Positions 34,444 to 42,957 of a DNA stretch of 64,000 bases are shown here, in pieces. The stretch lies in NCBI GenBank assembly GCA_963753185.1, contig CAVWBO010000007.1, forward strand, positions 1,550,001 through 1,614,000. Direction: 5' to 3'. Position numbers and translations under genes: made by a program. Positions within the stretch are counted from its first letter, which is position 1; every line of letters starts with the position of its first letter. Source of the stretch: SZUA-442 sp963753185. GTDB taxonomy: Bacteria > Actinomycetota > Acidimicrobiia > Spongiisociales > UBA5794. The notes beneath the pieces are model-generated. The model searched no databases and was not told the DNA's origin. It saw nothing but the letters and a program-made list of their open reading frames with translations.

Positions 34444-35592
34444 TCAGAACAGCTCGTAGGAGCCGTCGATGAGGCGGTCGGTGACGCCGCTCCAGTCTGC
34501 GAAGCAGTCGTGGACGATCTCCGTGACAGCGTCATCGTCAGCGGAACCCGAGACCTCGACGTGAACGGCCTGGGGCTCGGTGACGAGGTGCCCGATCGAC
34601 GAGAGGAGCCGGATGGTGACTTCCTCGATCGAGGTCTCGGAGATCAACCGATCGGAGATGTCGGATCCGATCGCGTGGTAGGTCTTGCCAACGTGGGAAG
34701 CGGGGTTCTTGCCTGCTGCCGCCTCGAGGCTCATGGGTCGATAGGGCGTGATGAGGCCACCGAACCGATTCCCCCTCCCGACCTGTCCGTCGTCCCCGGC
34801 CTCGGCCGAGGTGCCGGTGAGGGTCAGGTACACGGACTCCTCCTGGTCGGCCTGGTTGACCCGCACCGTCACGGGTCGCCCCGCGATCGCAGATGCGATC
34901 GAGGTTGCGTCATCGCGCACGGTGTCCATGACTGCGTCGTACTGATCACGATCAGCCACGCTACGAGCCAGGACGGGGCAGGCGACCGTCACGGTGATGT
35001 CGTCTCCGATGCGAGCCCCCATGACCTTGATATCGCGCCCGACGGGAACCCGCTTGCGGTAGGACTCGTCGTTGAGGTGGACCTCGATCTCGTGGACGAT
35101 CGACTCGAGAATGGAGCGGGGGAGCGACACCGCGGCGAAGGAGGTGTCGTTTGCGAGTGGCGCGACGGTCTCGGCGTGGACGACCGCAGCGAGGTCGACT
35201 GACGATCGATTCAGCCAGACCTCGACTTCGAACGCTTCTGGCGATGCATCCGGCAGGAGCTCGAGCAGGCGCTTGTGGTACCGATCTGCGAGCTCGTCGG
35301 TGTCAGGCTCCCAATCGAAACCGAACGCGGCCTTGCCCACGAGCACGAGCTTCGAGGGCTTGACGTGGACACCGCCGCCAAACCCGATGTCGACGGCGCC
35401 CGCGGCGAGGATCGCCTTGTCGACGTTGAAGTGACGGACGGCGCCCGTGTACTGCAGGTAGTCCCGAGCGAGCTGGCACGCCAACTCCTCGGCCAAGCGG
35501 TCGCAGATGGTGTCGGGATGGCCGGTTCCCTTGCGCTCGACGAACTCGATCGGCGGGTTGTAGCGGTCGCGTCGTGTGATGGTCAGGCTCAT
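34444..35592 (-). CDS. archaeal-type S-adenosylmethionine synthetase
   Basis: A 382-aa methionine adenosyltransferase of the archaeal family (AdoMet_Synthase, distinct from bacterial MetK). Diagnostic blocks are ERKGTGHPDTICDRLAEEL, HFNVDKAILAAG, GGGVHVKPSKLVLVGKA and GKNPASHVGKTYHAIG. Bacterial MetK motifs (GAGDQG, DxGTGxDK) are missing. Such enzymes are uncommon in bacteria. It is co-oriented and nearly contiguous with kynU, and divergent from a Cys/Met PLP enzyme. Whether a second, bacterial metK exists elsewhere cannot be seen. Confidence 0.92.
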   Translation of the reverse strand: MSLTITRRDRYNPPIEFVERKGTGHPDTICDRLAEELACQLARDYLQYTGAVRHFNVDKAILAAGAVDIGFGGGVHVKPSKLVLVGKAAFGFDWEPDTDELADRYHKRLLELLPDASPEAFEVEVWLNRSSVDLAAVVHAETVAPLANDTSFAAVSLPRSILESIVHEIEVHLNDESYRKRVPVGRDIKVMGARIGDDITVTVACPVLARSVADRDQYDAVMDTVRDDATSIASAIAGRPVTVRVNQADQEESVYLTLTGTSAEAGDDGQVGRGNRFGGLITPYRPMSLEAAAGKNPASHVGKTYHAIGSDISDRLISETSIEEVTIRLLSSIGHLVTEPQAVHVEVSGSADDDAVTEIVHDCFADWSGVTDRLIDGSYELF

Positions 35593-35621
35593 GGATCATC
35601 CCGGGGAGGCGGTGCTGAGGT

Positions 35622-35645
35622 CGCTGATGGTAGCCACCATCGGCG
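35622..35645. promoter_or_regulatory. inverted repeat in adenosyltransferase/PLP-enzyme intergenic region
   Basis: CGCTGATGGT-AGCC-ACCATCGGCG, a 10-bp inverted repeat with one G-U pair. It lies between the divergent SAM-synthetase and Cys/Met PLP genes, where a regulator of sulfur amino-acid metabolism could bind. It may equally be an RNA hairpin in either leader. Confidence 0.35.
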
Positions 35646-35681
35646 ACGTCTCTTCGCCCATCGACCGCGACGTCGACGACG

Positions 35682-35693
35682 TACACTCGACCC
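35682..35693 (+). promoter_or_regulatory. -10 box of leaderless PLP-enzyme promoter
   Basis: TACACT (35682-35687), six bases, ATG 35694. No ribosome site is present. Confidence 0.5.
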
Positions 35694-36749
35694 ATGCACG
35701 GTGACTCGACGCGCAGTGTTCACGCCGACCGCTCGCTGGCGGACCTACCGGACATCGCTCCACCGATCCGACCTTCGACGACCTTCGCAGCAGGGTCCGA
35801 CCGCACCTACCGCAGGGACGGCCACGAGACGACCGAGCGCTTCGAGGCCGTCATCGGGGCCCTCGAGGGCGGACACACCGTCGCCTACGCGTCCGGCATG
35901 GCTGCGGCGGCGGCAGCGCTCGCCCACGTCCGCCCGCGGAGGATCAGCATTCCCTTGGACGTCTATCGCGGTGTGCGTGACCTCGTGGAGACACGGGCCG
36001 CCGAAGGTGCGTTCGAGATCGTCGACCCCGAGGCGCTCGGACCTGGCGACCTGTGGTGGATCGAGACACCATCGAACCCACTCTGCCGGATCACGGATCT
36101 CGCCACCGTCGCCGCCGACGCGAAGGGGCGTGGCGTCACCACCGCGTGCGACGCAACATTCGCCACACCCGTCCTCGTGAACCCGCTCTCGTTCGGGATC
36201 GACTTCGTCATGCACGCAACGACGAAGGCGATCGCAGGCCACTCGGACGTGATGGGTGGCGTCCTCAGCGTGTCAGACGCCGGCACTGCCGATGTTCTGC
36301 GCCGCGAACGTTCCCTGACGGGCGCCGTGCCCGGTTCACTCGACGTGTGGCTCGCCCTTCGGGGCGTTCGGACACTGCCCCTCAGGATGGCCAGGTCCTG
36401 TCTCACGGCCGGTGCTCTGACGGAGTGGTTCTCCGGAATCGGTGTGCCGACGTACTACCCGGGCCTCGCCACCGACCCCGGCCACGAGATCGCCGCACGG
36501 CAGATGCGTGCGATGGGCTCGATGTTCAGCGTCGACTTCGGTGACGCGACGACGGCGGACCGGTTCATCGACGTGTTGCGGCTCTTCACGAACGCAACGT
36601 CCCTCGGTGGCGTGGAGTCCCTCGTCGAGAGGCGGGCGATCAGTGATCCGACCGTCGCCGCGGGTGTGGTCCGGTTCTCGACGGGCATCGAGGATGCAGA
36701 GGACCTCCTCGAGGATCTGGCGATGGCAGGGTCGGCCGTGCTCGCCTGA
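35694..36749 (+). CDS. Cys/Met-metabolism PLP-dependent enzyme (cystathionine gamma-synthase/lyase family)
   Basis: A 351-aa trans-sulfuration-family enzyme. It begins DSTRSVHADRS and has PPIRPSTTF, the cofactor segment YASGMAAAAAAL, WWIETPSNPLCRITDL and ACDATFATPV. The PLP lysine lies in HATTKAIAGHSDVMGG, and the C-terminal SLGGVESLVERRA is typical. It is about 30 residues shorter than average, with a compact N-terminal arm. Reaction direction (synthase, lyase or methionine gamma-lyase) cannot be decided; divergence from a SAM synthetase suggests sulfur amino-acid metabolism. Confidence 0.88.
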   Translation: MHGDSTRSVHADRSLADLPDIAPPIRPSTTFAAGSDRTYRRDGHETTERFEAVIGALEGGHTVAYASGMAAAAAALAHVRPRRISIPLDVYRGVRDLVETRAAEGAFEIVDPEALGPGDLWWIETPSNPLCRITDLATVAADAKGRGVTTACDATFATPVLVNPLSFGIDFVMHATTKAIAGHSDVMGGVLSVSDAGTADVLRRERSLTGAVPGSLDVWLALRGVRTLPLRMARSCLTAGALTEWFSGIGVPTYYPGLATDPGHEIAARQMRAMGSMFSVDFGDATTADRFIDVLRLFTNATSLGGVESLVERRAISDPTVAAGVVRFSTGIEDAEDLLEDLAMAGSAVLA

Positions 36750-36761
36750 GTCGTGTGACGA

Positions 36762-38129
36762 TCAGAGCCGCTCCAGCGCGGCAAGGGTTTCCTCGAGTGC
36801 CTGCTTGGCATCGGCGAAGTACATCAGGGTCCCCTCCTCATAGAACAGGGGATTGTCGATTCCGGCGAACCCGGGAGCGAGGCTCCGTTTCACCACGATC
36901 GTCGTCCGTGCAAGGTCGACGTCGAGGATCGGCATGCCGTAGATGGGACTGGTCGGGTCGGTTTTCGCCGAAGGGTTGATCACGTCGTTGGCTCCCACGA
37001 CGAGGATCACGTCGGTCTGGGCCATCTTCGGGTTCGCATGATCGAGGTCGAGCAGCAACTCGTATGAGATGTCGGCCTCCGCAAGGAGCACGTTCATGTG
37101 GCCAGGCATCCGTCCGGCGACGGGATGGATCGCGTAGTAGACCTCGATGTCTCGAGCCTCGAGCGCCTTTGCGAGGTCTCGCACCGCATGCTGGGCTTGT
37201 GCGACCGCAAGGCCGTAGCCGGGAACGACGCCCACCCGCTGTGCGTAGGCGAGGGCGATCGCCGCGTCGTCCGCCGTTGCGCGTTTGACCGGTCTCGTGC
37301 CGATCTCCGTGTCGATCGGTCCGCCTCCGAAGCCGGAGAAGAGGACATTGGCCAGCGATCGGTTCATCGCGACGGACATTTCGATCGTGAGGATGAGGCC
37401 TGCCGCACCGACAAGGGCGCCTCCGACGATGAGCGCTTGGTTCGAGATGACGAAGCCCGCCATTGCCGCAGCGATGCCCGAGAGTGAGTTGAGCAGCGAG
37501 ATGACGACAGGCATGTCCGCCCCGCCGATCGGCATCACCGCGGTGACACCGAGGACCGCGGCGAGACCCCCTGAAATCCAGTAGAGGATCTCGTTGCCGG
37601 TGACGATCGCCGCACCGGCCGAGAGGACCGTCGCGGCGGCGATGGCAGCGTTCGTCGCAGAGCCGCCAGGCATGCCGACGGGTCGTCCCGTGATGATGCC
37701 CTGGAGCTTCCCGAACGCGATGAACGAACCGGTCAGTGTGATGGTGCCGATGATGAGCGAGAGGGCCGTGGTGACAGATGTCTCTGTCGCCATCGTCGAC
37801 GCCGTGGCGATGATCGCCGTGGCCGCGACGAGGGCGGAGGCACCGCCTCCGAAACCGTTGAATGCAGCGACCAGCTGGGGCATGTCGGTCATCTGGACGC
37901 GCAATGCGAGGACAGCGCCGATCGCGCCGCCGACGACGACACCACCGATCACGATGGCCCACTTCGCACCGACGTCGAGATCGACCAGGTCGACGACGGC
38001 GGTGGCCGCTGCCACCAGCATGCCGACGGCGGCGATGCGGTTGCCGCGGCGCGCTGTCACGGGCGAGGTCAGACCCTTGAGGCCAACGATGAACAGGACT
38101 CCGGCCGTGAGGTAGGCGAGCTCGATCAT
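36762..38129 (-). CDS. pntB: NAD(P) transhydrogenase beta subunit
   Basis: A 455-aa integral membrane subunit of proton-translocating transhydrogenase, which makes NADPH from NADH using the proton gradient. About eight membrane helices (1-260) precede the NADP-binding dIII domain. The latter is marked by VPGYGLAVAQAQHA, HPVAGRMPGHMNVLLAEA, VILVVGANDVINP and VVKRSLAPGFAGIDNPLF. ATG 38129 overlaps the pntAb stop (ATGA). It is the last gene of the reverse-strand unit. Confidence 0.97.
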   Translation of the reverse strand: MIELAYLTAGVLFIVGLKGLTSPVTARRGNRIAAVGMLVAAATAVVDLVDLDVGAKWAIVIGGVVVGGAIGAVLALRVQMTDMPQLVAAFNGFGGGASALVAATAIIATASTMATETSVTTALSLIIGTITLTGSFIAFGKLQGIITGRPVGMPGGSATNAAIAAATVLSAGAAIVTGNEILYWISGGLAAVLGVTAVMPIGGADMPVVISLLNSLSGIAAAMAGFVISNQALIVGGALVGAAGLILTIEMSVAMNRSLANVLFSGFGGGPIDTEIGTRPVKRATADDAAIALAYAQRVGVVPGYGLAVAQAQHAVRDLAKALEARDIEVYYAIHPVAGRMPGHMNVLLAEADISYELLLDLDHANPKMAQTDVILVVGANDVINPSAKTDPTSPIYGMPILDVDLARTTIVVKRSLAPGFAGIDNPLFYEEGTLMYFADAKQALEETLAALERL

Positions 38130-38422
38130 CGCGGTCGCCCTGGGAGCTTCTTGAACATCTCGAGCATGCGATCCGTCACGAGGAAGCCGCCAACCACGTT
38201 GATCATGGCGAATACGACAGCCAGGAAACCGAGCGCGCCTGCGACCCAGCCCGAGCCGACCGCCGCTGCGATGATCGCACCGACGATTGTGATGCCGGAG
38301 ATGGCGTTCGCGCCGGACATCAGTGGTGTATGGAGGGTCGCCGGCACCCGTCGGATGACCTCGAAGCCGACGAACGCGGAGAGTACGAACACCACGATTC
38401 CCGAGATGAACGCATCGCTCAC
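38126..38422 (-). CDS. NAD(P) transhydrogenase alpha subunit, membrane part (PntAb)
   Basis: A 98-aa protein with three transmembrane helices, carrying the segment TPLMSGANAISGITIVGA and AVVFAMINVVGGFLVTDRML conserved in the dII part of the alpha subunit. In this lineage the alpha subunit is split into a soluble PntAa and this membrane PntAb, as in several Gram-positive and alphaproteobacterial systems. It overlaps both neighbours by four bases. Confidence 0.96.
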   Translation of the reverse strand: MSDAFISGIVVFVLSAFVGFEVIRRVPATLHTPLMSGANAISGITIVGAIIAAAVGSGWVAGALGFLAVVFAMINVVGGFLVTDRMLEMFKKLPGRPR

Positions 38423-39507
38423 GGTGCTTCCCCCGTCGCGAGCAGGGCCGGTCCGATGACGGGATCCTCCGGATCGATCGACAGCGCACCATCGACCACC
38501 ATTCGCGTCACCACCTCGAGCAGGTTCCGCGCGTACATGCGGCTTGCGTCCTCCGCGACCCGTGAAGCCAGGTCCGTCGGACCAAGGATCGTCACGCCGC
38601 CGATCTCCACGCGTTCGTCGGGTCTCGATCCGGCCACATTCCCCCCTGACGAGGCGGCCATGTCGATGATGACCGAGCCCGGCCGCATGAGCTCGACCAT
38701 GGTCTCGTCGACGAGGCGGGGTGCCCTCCGTCCCGGCACCTGGGCAGTGGTGATGATGAGATCACTCTCGGCGACGACGCCGGTGAGGACCTCTCGCTGG
38801 CGCAGGGCGAGATCCTCATCGACGACCCGTGCGTATCCGCCCTCATCCATCTCCTGGGTCGGTGCGTCGACGAACTTCGCACCGAGGCTCTCCACCTGCT
38901 CGCGAGTCTCCGGGCGTATGTCATAGGCGAGGACGACCGCACCGAGACGGCGAGCGGTGGCAATCGCCTGGAGGCCGGCGACGCCCACGCCGAGGATGAG
39001 GACCCTCGCCGGAGGTACGGTGCCTGCAGCTGTGACCAACATGGGAAGGAACTTCGGCATCGTGGTCGCCCCGAGGAGAACGGCAGCGTATCCCGCCGCC
39101 GTGGCCTGCGACGAGAGGGCATCCATCGACTGTGCGAGCGTCGATCTCGGGAGGTTCTCGATCGCGATGCACCGAACTCCGCGCTGTGCCAGGGCTGAGA
39201 CCGCCTCGGTGTGCGATCCGGGATCGAGGAAGCCGACGATCGCGCCGCCGTCAACCACGACGTCGGCACCACCGTCGAATGGCGGGTTCACCGTCAGAAG
39301 CACATCGACCCGTGTGTCGGTGGTGATCGCAGGAACGACCCGGGCTCCCGCTTCCTCGTACGCTTCGTCGCTCGCACCCGCGTCGGAACCAGCGTTCGCC
39401 TCGATGATGACCTCGAAGCCGAGGGTCGCGAGCGACGCCACAGAGGTGGGTGTGGCAGCGACGCGGTGTTCTGTGTCGGACCGTTCGGATCTGATTCCCA
39501 GGCGCAT
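38419..39507 (-). CDS. NAD(P) transhydrogenase alpha subunit, soluble NAD-binding part (PntAa)
   Basis: A 362-aa dI subunit that binds NAD(H), related to alanine dehydrogenase. The Rossmann loop is VLILGVGVAGLQAIATARRLGA and the mobile-loop region is VDAPTQEMDEGGYARVV. RVAATPTSVASLATLGFEV marks the N-terminus and IIDMAASSGGNVAGS the substrate region. The start is 26 bases after the dapA stop. Together with PntAb and PntB it gives the complete three-polypeptide enzyme. Confidence 0.96.
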   Translation of the reverse strand: MRLGIRSERSDTEHRVAATPTSVASLATLGFEVIIEANAGSDAGASDEAYEEAGARVVPAITTDTRVDVLLTVNPPFDGGADVVVDGGAIVGFLDPGSHTEAVSALAQRGVRCIAIENLPRSTLAQSMDALSSQATAAGYAAVLLGATTMPKFLPMLVTAAGTVPPARVLILGVGVAGLQAIATARRLGAVVLAYDIRPETREQVESLGAKFVDAPTQEMDEGGYARVVDEDLALRQREVLTGVVAESDLIITTAQVPGRRAPRLVDETMVELMRPGSVIIDMAASSGGNVAGSRPDERVEIGGVTILGPTDLASRVAEDASRMYARNLLEVVTRMVVDGALSIDPEDPVIGPALLATGEAP

Positions 39508-39533
39508 CAGGCACCAAGGTAATCATGTCGCCG

Positions 39534-40397
39534 TCACTGAGCGGAAACGGGACCCCTGGATCCGACGGCTTCAGCCACCTGCTGGGCGGCACCCTGGATG
39601 AGATCCTTCAGCGGGGGGCGAGGCGAGCCGCTCGCGAGGCCGCAGAGGCCCGCGGCGTGCTTCGTGCCAGGCACACCGTACCCCTCGACGACTGCGGTGA
39701 GAGCGTCGAGGCGTGCCTGGGCGTCTCCGTCCCCTGTCACGGCAGCGGCGACATCCGCCAAGGCATAGTTCGCGCTGGCTGTGATCGCGCCGTGGACGCC
39801 GGCTCGATGGCTCTCGAGGATGGCACGAGACGCACCAACGTAGGTGATGAACCCGCCTGCGATCGTGCCGGCGAGGGCCGTGATGCGCGTCGGGTCGCCC
39901 CCGGAGTCCTTCATGCCGATGATCGAAGGATGGTGTGCGAGCGTGGCGACCGACTCCGTCGGCAATTCCCATCCCGTGACCCTGGGAACGGAGTACAAGA
40001 GGATCGGCAGGGGCGATGCGTCGGCGAGATCCTCGTAATACGCCTCGACGGATGCTGCCACCCCTCGTACGAGGGTCGTTGGTGTGACGACCAACACACC
40101 GTCTGCCCCTGCGTCCGCCGCTTCCCCGATCTGTCGTACTGCCTGGCGCACCGACTCCGCGAACACCCCGCAGAGCAGCACGAGACCGGGTGCGACCTGT
40201 GCTGCGTGCTTCAGGAGCACTGCCCGTTCCCCAGGGTCGAGGTACGGTCCCTCGCCCGTCGATCCTGCGATGAGTACCGCTTCCGCGCCCTGCTCGGCCA
40301 TCGTCGCGATGTTGTGTGCGTGACCGTCGACGTCGAGTGATCCATCGGGTGTGAACGGGGTGATGAGCGCAGGCATCGTCCGTGGCCAGGCCGTCAT
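39534..40397 (-). CDS. dapA: DapA-family dihydrodipicolinate synthase / 2-keto-acid aldolase
   Basis: A 287-aa class-I aldolase barrel. The Schiff-base lysine lies in IIGMKDSGGDPT, the proton-relay tyrosine in ILLYSVPRVTG, and the carboxylate loop is AGSTGEGPYLD. These fit dihydrodipicolinate synthase of lysine synthesis; the loop RVTGWELP departs from the usual VPGRTG, so a keto-deoxy-sugar aldolase is possible, and its coupling to gnd (ATGA overlap) keeps that option open. ATG 40397 is coupled to the gnd stop; the extension to 40457 lies inside gnd. Confidence 0.8.
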   Translation of the reverse strand: MTAWPRTMPALITPFTPDGSLDVDGHAHNIATMAEQGAEAVLIAGSTGEGPYLDPGERAVLLKHAAQVAPGLVLLCGVFAESVRQAVRQIGEAADAGADGVLVVTPTTLVRGVAASVEAYYEDLADASPLPILLYSVPRVTGWELPTESVATLAHHPSIIGMKDSGGDPTRITALAGTIAGGFITYVGASRAILESHRAGVHGAITASANYALADVAAAVTGDGDAQARLDALTAVVEGYGVPGTKHAAGLCGLASGSPRPPLKDLIQGAAQQVAEAVGSRGPVSAQ

Positions 40398-41860
40398 GCC
40401 GAGTACTGCTCGGATGTCGTGGCCCCACCCGTTCCCGTCCAGTTCGTGTGGAACCACTCACCACGAGGGCGGTCGATCCGCTCGTAGGTGTGTGCTCCGA
40501 AGTAGTCACGCTGAGCCTGGATGAGGTTCGCGGGAAGCGTTCCTGACCGGTAAGCGTCATAGAACGACAGTGCCGAGGCGTATGCAGGCGTCGGAATCCC
40601 AGCCAGGGCGGCACGAGCGACCGTGCGACGCCAGCCGGGGAGGACGTGGGTGATCTCGCCTGCAAAGAACGGGCTCACGAGGAGGTTCGGCAGCGACGGG
40701 TCCGACATGCAGGCCGCCGTGATGTCGTCGAGGAACCGTGAGCGGATGATGCACCCTGCGCGCCACAGCCCGGCAACCGTTCCCGGCGCAAGACCCCACC
40801 CGTATGCATCGCTCGCGGCCGACAGCAGCATGAAGCCCTGGGCATAGGAGATGATCTTCGACCCGTAGAGGGCGTCGTGGATGTCGTCGATGACCTCTGC
40901 ATGAGGATCGGTGATCGCCGCCGCACCGCCAGCGAGGAGTGCGCTCGCCGCCGCACGCTCGTCGACGAGCTCGGACACCATACGTGCGTACACCGACTCG
41001 CCCACGAGGGTGACGGGAACGGAGTGGGCGAGGGAGGCTTCGACGATCCACTTCCCTGTTCCCTTCTGACCTGCGGCATCGAGGATCTGATCCAGGGTCA
41101 CAACACCGGCCTCATCGGTGTGCCCGACGATGTTCGCGGTGATTTCGATGAGATAGGAATCGAGCTTCCCGTCATTCCAGGCCTCGAAGTGCTTCTGTTG
41201 CTCGCCTGGGGTCATGCCGAGCCCCCGCCGCATCAGGTCGTATGACTCTGCGATGACCTGCATGTCTCCGTATTCGATGCCGTTGTGGACCATCTTGACG
41301 AAGTGTCCGGCGCCTCCGGGGCCGAGCCAGGCAGCCATCGGTTCGCCGTTGGACCGTGCCGCGATCGACGTGAAGATGTCCTTCACGAGCGGCCACGCCG
41401 TCGGATCGCCCCCTGGCATGATGGAGGGTCCGAGCCTCGCTCCGTCCTCGCCGCCGCTGATCCCCGCGCCCACGAAGTGGATCCCGTCTGCTCCCAACCG
41501 CTCGCAGCGCCGTTCGCTGTCCGTGTACAGCGAGTTCCCGCCGTCGATGATCACGTCGCCAGGGTCGAGCAGTGGCAGGAGGGCCTCGATCTGGGCATCG
41601 ACAGGGCTCCCCGCCTTGATCATCATCATGATGCGCCTCGGCCGGCCGATCGATCCGACGAACGATTCGAGGTCTGTCCAGCCGGAGAGGCGGTCGTTGC
41701 CAGCGCGGTCGACGAACTCGAAGGTCCGCTCAGGTGTCCTGTTGAACACGGATACACGCCATTCGCGATCGAGCATGTTCTCGACGAGGTTCTGGCCCAT
41801 GACGGCAAGGCCGATCATGCCGATGTCGCTCGGCGGTGCGGGAGGAGGTGAGTCGTTCAT
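40394..41860 (-). CDS. gnd: 6-phosphogluconate dehydrogenase, decarboxylating
   Basis: A 488-aa enzyme of the oxidative pentose-phosphate pathway that forms ribulose-5-phosphate and NADPH. Cofactor loop: IGLAVMGQNLVENML. Substrate and catalytic motifs: VGAGISGGEDGARLGPSIMPGG, then FVKMVHNGIEYGDMQ with the catalytic lysine, and GQKGTGKW. The C-terminal tail closes over the partner subunit as usual. It lies between leuB (32 bases away) and dapA, an unusual place that links it to the ilv-leu transcript. Confidence 0.97.
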   Translation of the reverse strand: MNDSPPPAPPSDIGMIGLAVMGQNLVENMLDREWRVSVFNRTPERTFEFVDRAGNDRLSGWTDLESFVGSIGRPRRIMMMIKAGSPVDAQIEALLPLLDPGDVIIDGGNSLYTDSERRCERLGADGIHFVGAGISGGEDGARLGPSIMPGGDPTAWPLVKDIFTSIAARSNGEPMAAWLGPGGAGHFVKMVHNGIEYGDMQVIAESYDLMRRGLGMTPGEQQKHFEAWNDGKLDSYLIEITANIVGHTDEAGVVTLDQILDAAGQKGTGKWIVEASLAHSVPVTLVGESVYARMVSELVDERAAASALLAGGAAAITDPHAEVIDDIHDALYGSKIISYAQGFMLLSAASDAYGWGLAPGTVAGLWRAGCIIRSRFLDDITAACMSDPSLPNLLVSPFFAGEITHVLPGWRRTVARAALAGIPTPAYASALSFYDAYRSGTLPANLIQAQRDYFGAHTYERIDRPRGEWFHTNWTGTGGATTSEQYSA

Positions 41861-41892
41861 CCGTGGGAGCGTACCCCAGGGTGCGAGAGGAT

Positions 41893-42957
41893 TCAGCCGA
41901 GGTGGCTGATCACAGCCGCTGTCATGGTCTCCGTGTCGACGGTCGGCCCACCGAACGCGATGTCGGGCGTTCGGAAACCGTCGTCGAGTGCACGCGAGAC
42001 AGCCAGCTCCACCGAATCGGCCTCCTTCGGCAGTCCCAGGGAGTGTCGGAGGGCCATCGCCGCCGACAGGATCATCGCGAGCGGATTGGCCGTACCGCTG
42101 CCAGCGATGTCCGGAGCCGATCCGTGGATGGGCTCATAGAGTCCTGGCCCGTCGGATCCGACCGATGCGCTCGGAAGGAGACCGATCGACCCAGGGATCA
42201 TCGAGGCCTCATCCGACAAGATGTCACCGAACAGATTGCCTGTCACGATCACGTCGAAGTCCCGTGGCCTCGAGATGAGGTGCATCGCCATTGCGTCGAC
42301 CAGCTGATTCTCGAACTCGACGTCCGGGAACTCGTCGGCCATGATCCGGTCGGCCGTGCGGCGCCACAACCTCGACACCGCAAGCACGTTCGCCTTGTCG
42401 ACGGAGGTCACCTTGCCGCGCCTCACCCGTGCCGCCTCGGCCGCCAGCCGAACGATCCGCTCGATCTCGGTGACGGAGTACCGCATGTGGTCTGCGACCT
42501 CCGTACCGTCGTCGGAGGTCGTCGAACCACCGAAGTAGATGCCTCCTGTCAATTCCCTGTAGATCACGATGTCGACACCTTCGACGAGGTCGCGGCGGAG
42601 CGGGGAGGCGTCGAGGAGCTGTGGGTGGGCGACGATCGGACGCACGTTCGCGAACAGTCCGAGTTCGCTGCGAATCGCGAGGAGGCCCTGCTCGGGTCTC
42701 GTCGACGCGTGGGGGTCACTCCATCGCGGCCCCCCGACGGCACCGAGGAGGATCGCGTCCGCACCCCGTGCGGCCTCGAGCGTCGCCGCGGGAAGCGGTT
42801 CACCGGTCGCGTCGATCGCGCAACCGCCGATGAGGTGTTCCACGGTGACGATGCGATGGCCGTGGAGGGTGCCCACACGTTCGAGTACCTCCGTGGCGGC
42901 TCGGACGACTTCGGGACCGATCCCGTCCCCGGGGAGGAGGACGACCTGGGCCTTCAC
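41893..42957 (-). CDS. leuB: 3-isopropylmalate dehydrogenase
   Basis: A 354-aa NAD- and Mg-dependent beta-decarboxylating dehydrogenase of leucine synthesis. Diagnostic blocks: VVLLPGDGIGPEVV at the N-terminus, LLGAVGGPRW, ARVRRGKVTSVDKANVL with the substrate residues, and the signature NLFGDILSDEASMIPGSIGLLPSAS. The C-terminal motif is PIHGSAPDIAGSGTANPLA. It overlaps leuA by four bases. leuCD are not in the window. Confidence 0.97.
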   Translation of the reverse strand: MKAQVVLLPGDGIGPEVVRAATEVLERVGTLHGHRIVTVEHLIGGCAIDATGEPLPAATLEAARGADAILLGAVGGPRWSDPHASTRPEQGLLAIRSELGLFANVRPIVAHPQLLDASPLRRDLVEGVDIVIYRELTGGIYFGGSTTSDDGTEVADHMRYSVTEIERIVRLAAEAARVRRGKVTSVDKANVLAVSRLWRRTADRIMADEFPDVEFENQLVDAMAMHLISRPRDFDVIVTGNLFGDILSDEASMIPGSIGLLPSASVGSDGPGLYEPIHGSAPDIAGSGTANPLAMILSAAMALRHSLGLPKEADSVELAVSRALDDGFRTPDIAFGGPTVDTETMTAAVISHLG

